From NCBI RefSeq assembly GCF_002266435.3, contig NZ_CP029426.2, forward strand, positions 372,001-436,000: a stretch of 64,000 nt of DNA. The letters run 5' to 3'. Position numbers and translations under genes: made by a program. The notes under the pieces are model-generated. The model was not told the origin of the DNA. It saw nothing but the letters and a program-made list of their open reading frames with translations, and made no database searches. The stretch comes from Bradyrhizobium amphicarpaeae. Its GTDB lineage: Bacteria > Pseudomonadota > Alphaproteobacteria > Rhizobiales > Xanthobacteraceae. Shown piece by piece: positions 52,892 to 61,626 of the stretch (position 1 is the first letter of the stretch; each line of letters begins with the position of its first letter).

Positions 52892-54526
52892 TCACATCTT
52901 TGCGCGTTGCGCGATGCCGTCCTTGATCGCGGCAAGCTCCGCCTCATCCCAGATGCCGATCAGGACGCCGTTCTTCACCTGCAGCTGGTTATCCGCATAA
53001 GCCGCGATCTTCTCGCGCGGCGTGGTGATGTGGCCGCTCGGATGCAGCGCCCAGTCGAACAGCTCGGCCTGCAGCCGCGCGATGATGCCGGCGCAGTCGG
53101 GGTCATCGCCGCGATCGAGATACTCTTCCGGATCGGTTTCGAGGTCGTACAGCATCGGCCGGAAGCCGGAGGCATGGATGTATTTCCAGCGGCCGTCGAA
53201 CACCATGAACAGGCGGCAGCGCTCGATCGGCTGGTTCAGCTTCAGCCGCACGTCCTGCATGGCATAGTCGTATTCGGAGAACGCGACCTTGCGCCAGTCC
53301 GGCGGCGTCGGCCCGCGCAGCAGCGGCAGCAGCGAGCGTCCCTCGAGGATGTGGCCGGGGACCTTGCCGCCGAAATAGTCGACGAAGGTCGGCGCGAGAT
53401 CGATGGCCTCGACCAGCGCGTCGCTGCGCGTGCCGCGCGTAGCGTCGGCCTCCTGCGAGGGATCGATGACGATCAGCGGGATTTTTGCCGACTGCTCGTG
53501 AAACAGATCCTTCTCACCCATCCAGTGATCGCCGAGATAATCGCCGTGATCGCTGGTGAACACGATCATGGTGCTCTCCAACAGGCCGCGCGCCTCCAAA
53601 AACTTCATCAGCACGCCCATCTGGTCGTCGATCTGGGTGATCAGGCCCATATAGGTTGGGATCACCTTCTCGCGGGCCTCGTCGCGCGCCATGTTGCGGG
53701 AGTAGCGCATGTCCATGTAGGCGCCGAACACCGGATGCGGATTTTGCCGCTCGCGCATCGAGCGGATCACCGGGATCATGTCTGAGGTCGCATACATGCT
53801 GGCGTAGGGCTCGGGCGCGATATAGGGCCAGTGCGGCTTGATGTAGGACAGATGCAGGCACCATGGCCGCCCATCGGTCTCGGCCTCGCTGAGGAAGTCC
53901 ATTGCGCGGCGCGTCATGTAGGGCGTTTCTGAATGCTCGTCCGGCACGCGCGCGGCCTTGTCGGCGTGCACCAGTAGCCAGCCGTTCTGCAACGAGCCGT
54001 CTTCGGCCGCGCCGGAATTGGCCCAGTGCTCCCACGGGTTGGTTGCTTCAAAACCCTGCTGGCGCAGATATTCGTCGTATTTCGGGCGCGGCCGCCCCGT
54101 GGGATGCAGGCCGTCGTCGCGCTCATAGGGTTCGAAGCCGCATTCGGCGACATGCACGCCGATGACGGATTCCGGCGGGATGCCGAGCGCCTTCATGCCT
54201 TCGAGGTCGGGCGCCATGTGGGTCTTGCCGACCAGCACGTTGCGCACGCCGATCTTGTTCAGGTGATCGCCGAGCGTGGGCTCGCCGACGCGCAGCGGCC
54301 AGCCGTTCCAGTGCGAGCCGTGCGAACGCATGTAGCGCCCGGTGTAGAACGACATCCGCGACGGGCCGCAGATCGGCGATTGCACATAGGCCTTGCTGAA
54401 CAGCACGCCGCGCTTGGCCATGGCGTCGATGTTCGGGGTCTTCAGCGTCGGATGGCCGGTGCAGCCGAGATAGTCATAGCGAAGCTGGTCGCACATGATC
54501 CAGAGAACGTTCTTCGCGCGCGCCAT
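52892..54526 (-). CDS. Sulfatase / phosphonate monoester hydrolase family protein
   Basis: A 544-residue alkaline-phosphatase-fold hydrolase without a signal peptide. The formylglycine motif C-x-P-S-R is visible as ICGPSRMSFYTGR (Cys53, Arg57); metal ligands include Asp13 (MCDQLRYDYLG) and the FTSDHGDYLGDH motif. The C-terminal part (KVAFSEYDYAMQDV, RWKYIHASGFRPMLYDLETDPEE) resembles the rhizobial phosphonate monoester hydrolases more than extracellular sulfatases. Cys53 needs conversion to formylglycine by an enzyme not encoded here. Substrate uncertain: sulfate ester, phosphonate or phosphodiester. Confidence 0.88.
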   Translation of the reverse strand: MARAKNVLWIMCDQLRYDYLGCTGHPTLKTPNIDAMAKRGVLFSKAYVQSPICGPSRMSFYTGRYMRSHGSHWNGWPLRVGEPTLGDHLNKIGVRNVLVGKTHMAPDLEGMKALGIPPESVIGVHVAECGFEPYERDDGLHPTGRPRPKYDEYLRQQGFEATNPWEHWANSGAAEDGSLQNGWLLVHADKAARVPDEHSETPYMTRRAMDFLSEAETDGRPWCLHLSYIKPHWPYIAPEPYASMYATSDMIPVIRSMRERQNPHPVFGAYMDMRYSRNMARDEAREKVIPTYMGLITQIDDQMGVLMKFLEARGLLESTMIVFTSDHGDYLGDHWMGEKDLFHEQSAKIPLIVIDPSQEADATRGTRSDALVEAIDLAPTFVDYFGGKVPGHILEGRSLLPLLRGPTPPDWRKVAFSEYDYAMQDVRLKLNQPIERCRLFMVFDGRWKYIHASGFRPMLYDLETDPEEYLDRGDDPDCAGIIARLQAELFDWALHPSGHITTPREKIAAYADNQLQVKNGVLIGIWDEAELAAIKDGIAQRAKM

Positions 54527-54620
54527 GCGTCATCCCTGCCGTTTTTTGATCGTGCGATGCTGCGATATCGGAGCGGCGAAGACAAGCCGGTGCTCGATTT
54601 GCTCCCGTTAAGAGCACCGA

Positions 54621-54727
54621 CCCTCATCCTGAGGAGCCCGCGCAGCGGGCGTCTCGAAGGATGGCTGCGGGCGAGAGCCGGGCCTTCATGGTTCGAGACG
54701 CGCGTTCCGCGCTCCTCACCATGAGGG
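54621..54727. repeat. REP-like inverted repeat upstream of the sulfatase gene
   Basis: Starts ccctcatcctgaggagcccg and ends ctcctcaccatgaggg; nested pair gcgtctcgaa / ttcgagacgc. A relative of its left end is at 60944-60998. It sits between the sulfatase and obgE. Confidence 0.7.
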
Positions 54728-54742
54728 ACTAAGGGTGATTGC

Positions 54743-56357
<1,615 letters not shown>

Positions 56358-56508
56358 GCTCTCTGCTCGTGGTCTGCCTATCGCTACCGCGGCGCGAAGA
56401 GTGCGACAACCCGCTCAATTCGGTGGCTGCGGGCTTGTCGCGGCGGCCCATGTCATTAAAACGACCGCAAGCGATCCTACCAGCCGATTCCCGACGCTCT
56501 CTCCACCG

Positions 56509-56585
56509 TCATTGCGGGCGCAGCGAAGCAATCCAGACTGCCTCCGCGGAAAGATTCTGGATTGCTTCGCTGCGCTCGCAATGAC
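56509..56585. repeat. Complete inverted repeat of the cattgcg(g/a)gcgcagcgaag family
   Basis: Arms gtcattgcgggcgcagcgaa...caatccag and ctggattg...cttcgctgcgctcgcaatgac are inverted copies over about 29 bases. It lies just upstream of the DMT exporter gene. Confidence 0.8.
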
Positions 56586-56605
56586 GATCCCTCACAGTTC
56601 GATCA

Positions 56606-57520
56606 ATGCCCCTCTTCAAAAACCTCTCCGCCTATGACGATCGCTCCGCGCGCCTCGCCGGCATCGGGCTGATGGTGCTGTCGATCTTCATGTTCTCGTT
56701 CGGCGACGCCATGGGCAAGTTCCTGGTGGGCACCTATTCGGTGGGACAATTGCTGTTCCTGCGCGCCTGCGCGGCGCTGCTGCTGCTGTCGCCGCTGATC
56801 TGGACGCAGCGTCACCAGTTCCTGCAGCTGGAGCGGCCGGGCCTGCAGCTGTTTCGCGTCGTGCTGTCGACGCTGGAAGTCGCCGCCTTCTTCCTTGCGA
56901 CCGTCTATCTGCCGCTCGCCGACGTCATCACCTATTATCTCGCCGGCCCCATCTTCGTCACCGCGATGTCGGCGATCTTCTTGAGGGAGAAGGTCGGTTG
57001 GCGGCGCTGGACTGCGATCCTGATCGGCTTCTGCGGCGTGCTGATCGCGCTGCGCCCGTCGGCGCAGACCGTCAGCCTGCCGGCGCTGATCGCGCTCGGC
57101 GGCAGCCTCTCTTTCGCGACCCTGATGCTGATTACGCGCAGCCTGCGCAAGACGCCCGATATCGTGATGGCGTCCTCGCAATTCGTCGGCACGTTTTCGC
57201 TCGGCGCGGTGCTGTCGGCGTTCAACTGGGTGCCGCCGACGGCCGGCAGCCTCGTGATCTTCGCCACCGCCGGGCTGATCTCGGTGACGGCGCTGTTCTG
57301 CGTCAACCGCTCGCTGAAGCTGGCGCCGGCCAGCGTCGTGGTGCCCTATCAATATTCGATGATCGTCTGGGCCGTGATCTTCGGCTTCGTCGTGTTCGGC
57401 GACGTGCCGTCGATGGCCACGCTCGTCGGCGCCGCCATCATCATCGGCGCCGGGTTCTACATTTACCTGCGCGAGCGGGATCTCGGGCGCCCGAGTGAGG
57501 AAGTGAATCCGCCGGCATAG
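56606..57520 (+). CDS. DMT superfamily transporter (EamA type)
   Basis: A 304-residue protein with ten hydrophobic spans arranged as two EamA repeats (about residues 16-145 and 155-290). It begins MPLFKNLSAYDDRSARLAG and holds the typical GDAMGKFLVGTYSVGQ and VVVPYQYSMIVWAVIFG segments. Probably exports metabolites or amino acids; the substrate cannot be told. A strong palindrome overlaps the region right after the stop. Confidence 0.9.
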   Translation: MPLFKNLSAYDDRSARLAGIGLMVLSIFMFSFGDAMGKFLVGTYSVGQLLFLRACAALLLLSPLIWTQRHQFLQLERPGLQLFRVVLSTLEVAAFFLATVYLPLADVITYYLAGPIFVTAMSAIFLREKVGWRRWTAILIGFCGVLIALRPSAQTVSLPALIALGGSLSFATLMLITRSLRKTPDIVMASSQFVGTFSLGAVLSAFNWVPPTAGSLVIFATAGLISVTALFCVNRSLKLAPASVVVPYQYSMIVWAVIFGFVVFGDVPSMATLVGAAIIIGAGFYIYLRERDLGRPSEEVNPPA

Positions 57521-57522
57521 CT

Positions 57523-57551
57523 CTTACCCTCCCCTGGAGGGGGAGGGTAAG
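57523..57551. terminator. Hairpin between convergent DMT and GNAT genes
   Basis: Twelve-base stem cttaccctcccc / ggggagggtaag with a five-base loop, starting two bases after the DMT stop and ending ten bases before the GNAT stop. It may end both transcripts, although it lacks a T run and resembles the palindromes at 2824-2993. Confidence 0.55.
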
Positions 57552-57560
57552 CGCCGTCGC

Positions 57561-58175
57561 CTACCTCATCCTTCGCGCGCTGCTCCAGCTCTTCAGCGAC
57601 GACCACACCCCGCGCGAGAGGCGGAAGCAGTCGACCGGCGTGGACGAGCCCAGCGCCAGGAAGCGATGCAGCTGCACGCCGCTCCACTGGAAGCCGCACT
57701 TCTCCAGCACGTTGCGCGAGGCCGGGTTGGTGACGCGCGCGCCGGCATAGAGGTGCTCGTCCTCGAACTCCTCGAAGAAGAAGTCGATCGCGCCGCGCGC
57801 GGCTTCGGTGGCAAAGCCGCGGCCCCAATGCGCGACGCCGAGCCAGTAGCCGAGCTCGGCATTCCCGGGCGTCGAGCAATCGATGCCGACCATGCCGACC
57901 GGCCCCGAATCGTGCTCGATCAGGAACACGGTCTCAGCTCCGAGCGAAGCCGTGGCGCGGATGAATGCGACCGCGTCGTCCTGCGAATAGGGATGCGGCA
58001 GGCGGCGGGTGTTTTCGGCGACGCGGCGGTCGTTGGCGAGGTGGGCGATGGTCCTGACGTCGGCCAGCGTCGGTCGCCGCAAGGTCAGCCGTTCGGTGGC
58101 GACGACGCTGGGTCTCGCCTCGGCCAGGGTCGCGCTCGAGAAATCCTGCAACATGTCCGGCTCCGTGAAAGTCAC
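57561..58175 (-). CDS. GNAT acetyltransferase, RimJ/RimL type
   Basis: A 204-residue protein with the RimJ-like GNAT layout: VVATERLTLRRPTLADVRTIA at about 24-44, ELGYWLGVAHWGRGFATEAARGAIDF with the acetyl-CoA loop, and NPASRNVLEKCGF in strand 5. Likely acetylates a protein N-terminus, but the substrate is unknown. It follows rpmA on the minus strand, after a strong terminator. A GNAT gene between rpmA and obgE is common in rhizobia. Confidence 0.88.
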   Translation of the reverse strand: MTFTEPDMLQDFSSATLAEARPSVVATERLTLRRPTLADVRTIAHLANDRRVAENTRRLPHPYSQDDAVAFIRATASLGAETVFLIEHDSGPVGMVGIDCSTPGNAELGYWLGVAHWGRGFATEAARGAIDFFFEEFEDEHLYAGARVTNPASRNVLEKCGFQWSGVQLHRFLALGSSTPVDCFRLSRGVWSSLKSWSSARRMR

Positions 58176-58202
58176 TAAATCAAAGTGAGCAAGTCAAAAG
58201 AA

Positions 58203-58231
58203 AAGGGGAGGCCGGTTTCCCGCCTCCCCTT
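58203..58231 (-). terminator. Terminator of the rplU-rpmA operon
   Basis: Ten-base stem aaggggaggc / gcctcccctt with a nine-base loop; on the minus strand it runs into TTCTTTTGACTT. About 77 bases after the rpmA stop. Confidence 0.88.
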
Positions 58232-58307
58232 GGAGCCTTCGATCTCAGTGATCTCAAGGACTCCGCCGGTTCGGTAGGACCCGGCGGACTCCGATGTGAT
58301 CCGCCGT

Positions 58308-58577
58308 CTATTCAGCCGCCTCTGCGAGCGGGAGCACCGATACGAAAGTGCGGCCATTGGCTTTGGCCTGGAACGTGACGCGACCCTCGATCTTGGCGAA
58401 CAGAGTGTGGTCCGTGCCCATGCCGACATTAAGGCCGGGATGCCAGGTGGTGCCGCGCTGACGTGCGATGATGTTGCCGGGAATCACGACTTCGCCGCCG
58501 AACGCCTTGATGCCGAGGCGCTTGCCCTTGGAATCGCGTCCGTTGCGCGATGAACCGCCTGCTTTTTTGTGAGCCAT
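58308..58577 (-). CDS. rpmA: 50S ribosomal protein L27
   Basis: An 89-residue protein with the invariant start [20 protein letters not shown] and the core [20 protein letters not shown]. No N-terminal cleavage extension of the Firmicutes type is present. It is downstream of rplU by about 115 bases and shares its operon. Confidence 0.98.
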   Translation of the reverse strand: MAHKKAGGSSRNGRDSKGKRLGIKAFGGEVVIPGNIIARQRGTTWHPGLNVGMGTDHTLFAKIEGRVTFQAKANGRTFVSVLPLAEAAE

Positions 58578-58692
58578 GGTTCGTCTCCGAAATCCTGCGC
58601 AAGATGATGCGCTTGTCTAGATCAATTCCTTGACGGAATCATTTCAAAATTTCTCACGCATCAATTCGTGAATTGGCGTGATCGATTTCGCG

Positions 58693-59079
58693 TTACTCGG
58701 CGGCTTCCGCTGCCGGCTCCTTCACCACCTTCTCCCGCTTCGGACGCGGGCCCTTGGTGGGCTTGGCGCCGTCGGTCAGGATCTCGGAGATGCGGAGCAC
58801 CGTGATCTCGTCGCGATAGCCGCGCTTGCGGCGCGAATTCTTGCGGCGGCGCTTCTTGAACGCGATGACCTTGGGGCCGCGCTTGTGGTCGAGCACCTCG
58901 ACCGCGACGGACGCGCCGGCCACCGTCGGAACGCCCAGGGTCGGCGTGTCGCCGCCGAGCACCAGGACTTCGCCCAGCTGGATGATCGAGCCGACTTCGC
59001 CTTCGATCTTGCCTACTTCGAGAACATCATCCGGCACGACGCGGTATTGCTTGCCGCCGGTTTTGATGACTGCGAACAT
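58693..59079 (-). CDS. rplU: 50S ribosomal protein L21
   Basis: A 128-residue protein: FAVIKTGGKQYRVVPDDVLEV at the N-terminus, then VLDHKRGPKVIAFKKRRRKNSRRK..GY in the rRNA-binding loop, and a Lys/Glu/Ala-rich C-terminal extension after residue 103 that is typical of rhizobial L21. ATG follows ggagaaaaaacg, a strong ribosome site. First gene of the rplU-rpmA operon. Confidence 0.98.
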   Translation of the reverse strand: MFAVIKTGGKQYRVVPDDVLEVGKIEGEVGSIIQLGEVLVLGGDTPTLGVPTVAGASVAVEVLDHKRGPKVIAFKKRRRKNSRRKRGYRDEITVLRISEILTDGAKPTKGPRPKREKVVKEPAAEAAE

Positions 59080-59416
59080 CGTTTTTTCTCCGTGTTCAAA
59101 TCCCGGCCTCGCGACTGATATCGTCCGGGCCGGCTTTTTGTCAGTCGCTATGGGTTTATGCGAGTTTTGTGCGGGCGGGAGTTATCCCTTTGAAAACCCA
59201 CGCAAAAACAAGCGGCGCGAGAAACGCCCCGCGCCGGTTGCAGGACTTATAGCCGCCGGCCGCGCCAAGTCAAGGAAAAGCCGGCGAAAACCGCCCGGAT
59301 TTGAGGGATTTGGCCCCGCCTGCGGCATTCCGCCAATTCGCCTGCGGCTTTGCAACAAACCGGTTCCGCCGCCGTTGTCACGGCCGGAACAGGAACGCGG
59401 GCAGCAAGGGGCCATC
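59080..59416. other. Divergent promoter region between rplU and the ROK gene
   Basis: About 340 bases. It contains the rplU leader with a hairpin (59111-59148) and promoters for both directions. No coding sequence is supported. Confidence 0.55.
59111..59148 (-). promoter_or_regulatory. Hairpin in the rplU leader
   Basis: The eight-base inverted pair gcgactga / tcagtcgc encloses a GC-rich segment (gccggcccgg) that can pair internally. It ends about 32 bases upstream of the rplU ATG on the minus strand. It could be a ribosomal-protein autoregulatory leader; this is a structural guess. Confidence 0.4.
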
Positions 59417-60547
59417 ATGGCAACGGACGAACTGGTCAAGACGACGACGGGCATCGCCCATCACGGATCCGCGCGGCTGCCGTCGGTGGAGATCGACGGC
59501 TTCAACATCGAGTTGAAGGACGAGGACGGCTTTCTCGGCGACCGCGCCAGCAGGGGCGCCTTCCGCGAGATCCTCGAGCGCTGGCGCAAGCCGCTGCGCA
59601 AGACCGGCGAGGACCCGTTCGGCAAGGAGCCGAGCGAGGAGATCAGCAAGAAGACGCTGGATGCCATCCTGGTCGGCGACGACGTCGAGGCCTGGGCTGT
59701 GGTGCACAGCGCCATCGAGGATTTCGCCCAGGAGCTCGCCTATGTCACCCGGCGCTTCCTCAAGAGCAAGGCGTGGGCCAAGACCGAGCGCATCGTGGTC
59801 GGCGGCGGCTTCCGCGATTCCCGGCTCGGCGAGCTCGCGATCGCGCGCACCGAGATCATCCTGAAGTCCGAGGACTTCAAGATCGACCTGGTGCCGATCC
59901 GCCATCATCCCGACGAAGCCGGCCTGATCGGCGCGCTGCACCTGGCGCCGTCCTGGATCTTCGAGGCCCATGACAGCATCCTCGCCGTCGACATCGGCGG
60001 CACCAACATCCGCTGCGGCCTGGTCGAAACCGGCTGGAAGAAGGCCAAGGACCTCTCGAAGGCCAAGGTCGTGCATTCCGATCTGTGGCGCCATGCCGAC
60101 GACGAGCCGACGCGCGAAGGCGCGGTGAAGCGCCTCACCAAGATGCTGAAGGGGCTGATCACCGAAGCCGAGAAGGAGGGCTACAAGCTCGCGCCCTTCA
60201 TCGGCATCGCCTGTCCCGGCGTGATCAATGCCGACGGCTCGATCGAGAAGGGCGCGCAGAACCTGCCCGGCAATTGGGAGAGCAGCAAGTTCAACCTGCC
60301 CGCGAGCCTGATCGAGGGCATTCCTGAGATCGGCGAGCACGACACCGCGATCCTGATGCACAATGACGGCGTTGTGCAGGGCCTCTCCGAGGTGCCGTTC
60401 ATGCAGGACGTCGATCGCTGGGGCGTGCTCACCATCGGCACCGGCCTCGGCAACGCCCGCTTCACCAACCGCCGCAAGGAGAACGGCAAGGACAAGGACT
60501 CCGCCGAGAACGGCAAGAAAAAAGCCAAGGACAAGAAGGACGACTAG
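59417..60547 (+). CDS. ROK family sugar kinase-like protein with permuted domain order
   Basis: A 376-residue protein whose motifs are those of ROK kinases but in rotated order. The phosphate-1 motif DIGGTNIRCG is only at residues 192-201, followed by ACPGVINADG (265-274), the catalytic-type Asn316-Asp317 (MHNDGVV) and GTGLGNARF (341-349), where the sequence ends in a Lys-rich tail. The segment that normally follows (helices, then the adenosine motif) is instead at the N-terminus: RASRGAFREILERW (44-57), LVGDDVEAW (86-94), IVVGGGFRDSRL (127-138) and DEAGLIGALHLAP (166-178). The zinc motif of ROK proteins is absent. Substrate unknown. ATG 59417 follows a purine-rich site. Confidence 0.8.
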   Translation: MATDELVKTTTGIAHHGSARLPSVEIDGFNIELKDEDGFLGDRASRGAFREILERWRKPLRKTGEDPFGKEPSEEISKKTLDAILVGDDVEAWAVVHSAIEDFAQELAYVTRRFLKSKAWAKTERIVVGGGFRDSRLGELAIARTEIILKSEDFKIDLVPIRHHPDEAGLIGALHLAPSWIFEAHDSILAVDIGGTNIRCGLVETGWKKAKDLSKAKVVHSDLWRHADDEPTREGAVKRLTKMLKGLITEAEKEGYKLAPFIGIACPGVINADGSIEKGAQNLPGNWESSKFNLPASLIEGIPEIGEHDTAILMHNDGVVQGLSEVPFMQDVDRWGVLTIGTGLGNARFTNRRKENGKDKDSAENGKKKAKDKKDD

Positions 60548-60589
60548 CTCGCTCGAAGACGAGCCCCATCTGCCGCCACGCGAGAACTC

Positions 60590-60667
60590 CACCCCCTCTC
60601 CCGCGCTTGTCTCGCCGAAGCCCGCCTTCGGGCGAAGGCGGATGCGGGAGAGGGCCGGGGAGAGGGC
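60590..60667. repeat. GC-rich inverted repeat after the ROK gene
   Basis: caccccctctcccgc pairs with gcgggagagggccggg, and a small perfect inner hairpin (cgccttcgggcgaagg) lies between. Similar words occur at 2824-2993. Confidence 0.65.
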
Positions 60668-60843
60668 TTCCTCCGCATTGGGGCTCTCTCGCCAAACCCC
60701 AGCGCCGCGCCCGAGTAACCTTGACCGGTTAGGTTAAGGACCGGATTGCATTGCGGCACGCCCGGCGCACGCTACGGTCGAATCGTCGCCTCACCTGGCC
60801 GGCGAAGCCGCCCTTCCCAGCCAGTATTTCAATGAGCGGCACC

Positions 60844-60877
60844 GGGACCGCCAGTGTTTACCGCGTCTGGCGGTCCC
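60844..60877 (+). terminator. Orphan intrinsic terminator
   Basis: Perfect 11-base stem gggaccgccag / ctggcggtccc with a 12-base loop, followed by accccgttttt. The nearest plus-strand gene ends about 300 bases upstream beyond another repeat. Confidence 0.65.
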
Positions 60878-60943
60878 ACCCCGTTTTTCGGCGCGCGCGA
60901 GCGGGCTCCTCGACAAGATCCCCATCTAGCGACGACCCGAGAC

Positions 60944-60998
60944 CCTCATCCTGAGGGCCCGCCGCAGGCGGGCGTCTCGACGGATGGCCGCGAGACGA
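60944..60998. repeat. REP-like half element
   Basis: Contains accctcatcctgagggcccg and gcgggcgtctcgacggatgg, matching the left half of the element at 54621-54727. Confidence 0.55.
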
Positions 60999-61279
60999 AT
61001 GGCCCGCTCCAATGAGCCGCAGCCGTCACGCCCCTTCACCCGGCGGAGGCCAGGGATGATTCGGCTCGGAGGCGCTGCGCCTCACCCGGCACGTGCCAGT
61101 CGCCGTGTTGCCGGCACAAATTTCAAGAAATGCCGCCGAAACCTGCCGCTCCAGCCGCTGAGGCCGTCTGCCCGGCCGAAAACGGAGCTGATTTTCCTCT
61201 CCCCGCCTTGTCTGGCCCGCCATCCTCGCCTATTAACGCCCCCAACCACAGGGGCCCTGCTCCTTCCATGGCGCCTTCA

Positions 61280-61369
61280 GGAGAGGTGGCAGAGTGGTTG
61301 AATGCACCGCACTCGAAATGCGGCATAGGTGCAAGCCTATCGGGGGTTCGAATCCCTCCCTCTCCGCCA
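61280..61369 (+). tRNA. tRNA-Ser (anticodon CGA)
   Basis: Ninety bases including an encoded CCA. Acceptor stem ggagagg / cctctcc, D-arm region tggcagagtggttgaatgca, anticodon stem ccgca/tgcgg around the loop ctcgaaa, giving anticodon CGA (codon UCG), a long variable arm (cataggtgcaagcctat) as expected for class II tRNA-Ser, and the T-loop ggttcgaatcc. A type I restriction locus begins about 260 bases downstream, so this gene may be an integration site. Confidence 0.97.
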
Positions 61370-61626
61370 TAAGTCCAAGAACACGCCCAAAATTCTTGGT
61401 CGCTCTTTCCGTACCGTCGACTTCGCCCGGCTCTGGATTGGCAGGCAACTACAGGTATTCGGCTTACGGGGGCCAACCTTGATAAAGAGGCCAGAATGGC
61501 CAAAAGTCGCGTGATTCGGGGAACGCAACTTGCAAAACATATCGGCCAAAGGCGCCAGATTTGGCTTCGGCCGCCACGTCGATTTGGCGCGTGCTGAGCC
61601 CGTGACGGTTAAGGATCAGTCAAGGC

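Larger units (their letters stand above)
60548..61279. other. Long non-coding region upstream of tRNA-Ser
   Basis: About 730 bases with a palindromic repeat (60590-60667), an orphan plus-strand hairpin terminator (60844-60877), a REP-like half element (60944-60998), and a featureless GC-rich tail. No protein gene is supported. The terminator suggests a small transcript in 60700-60890. Confidence 0.55.

Noticed and set aside
61496..61600. Small plus-strand frame (MAKSRVIRG...) between tRNA-Ser and hsdM
   Set aside because: About 33 codons, no clear ribosome site and no similarity to known small regulators; insufficient support.
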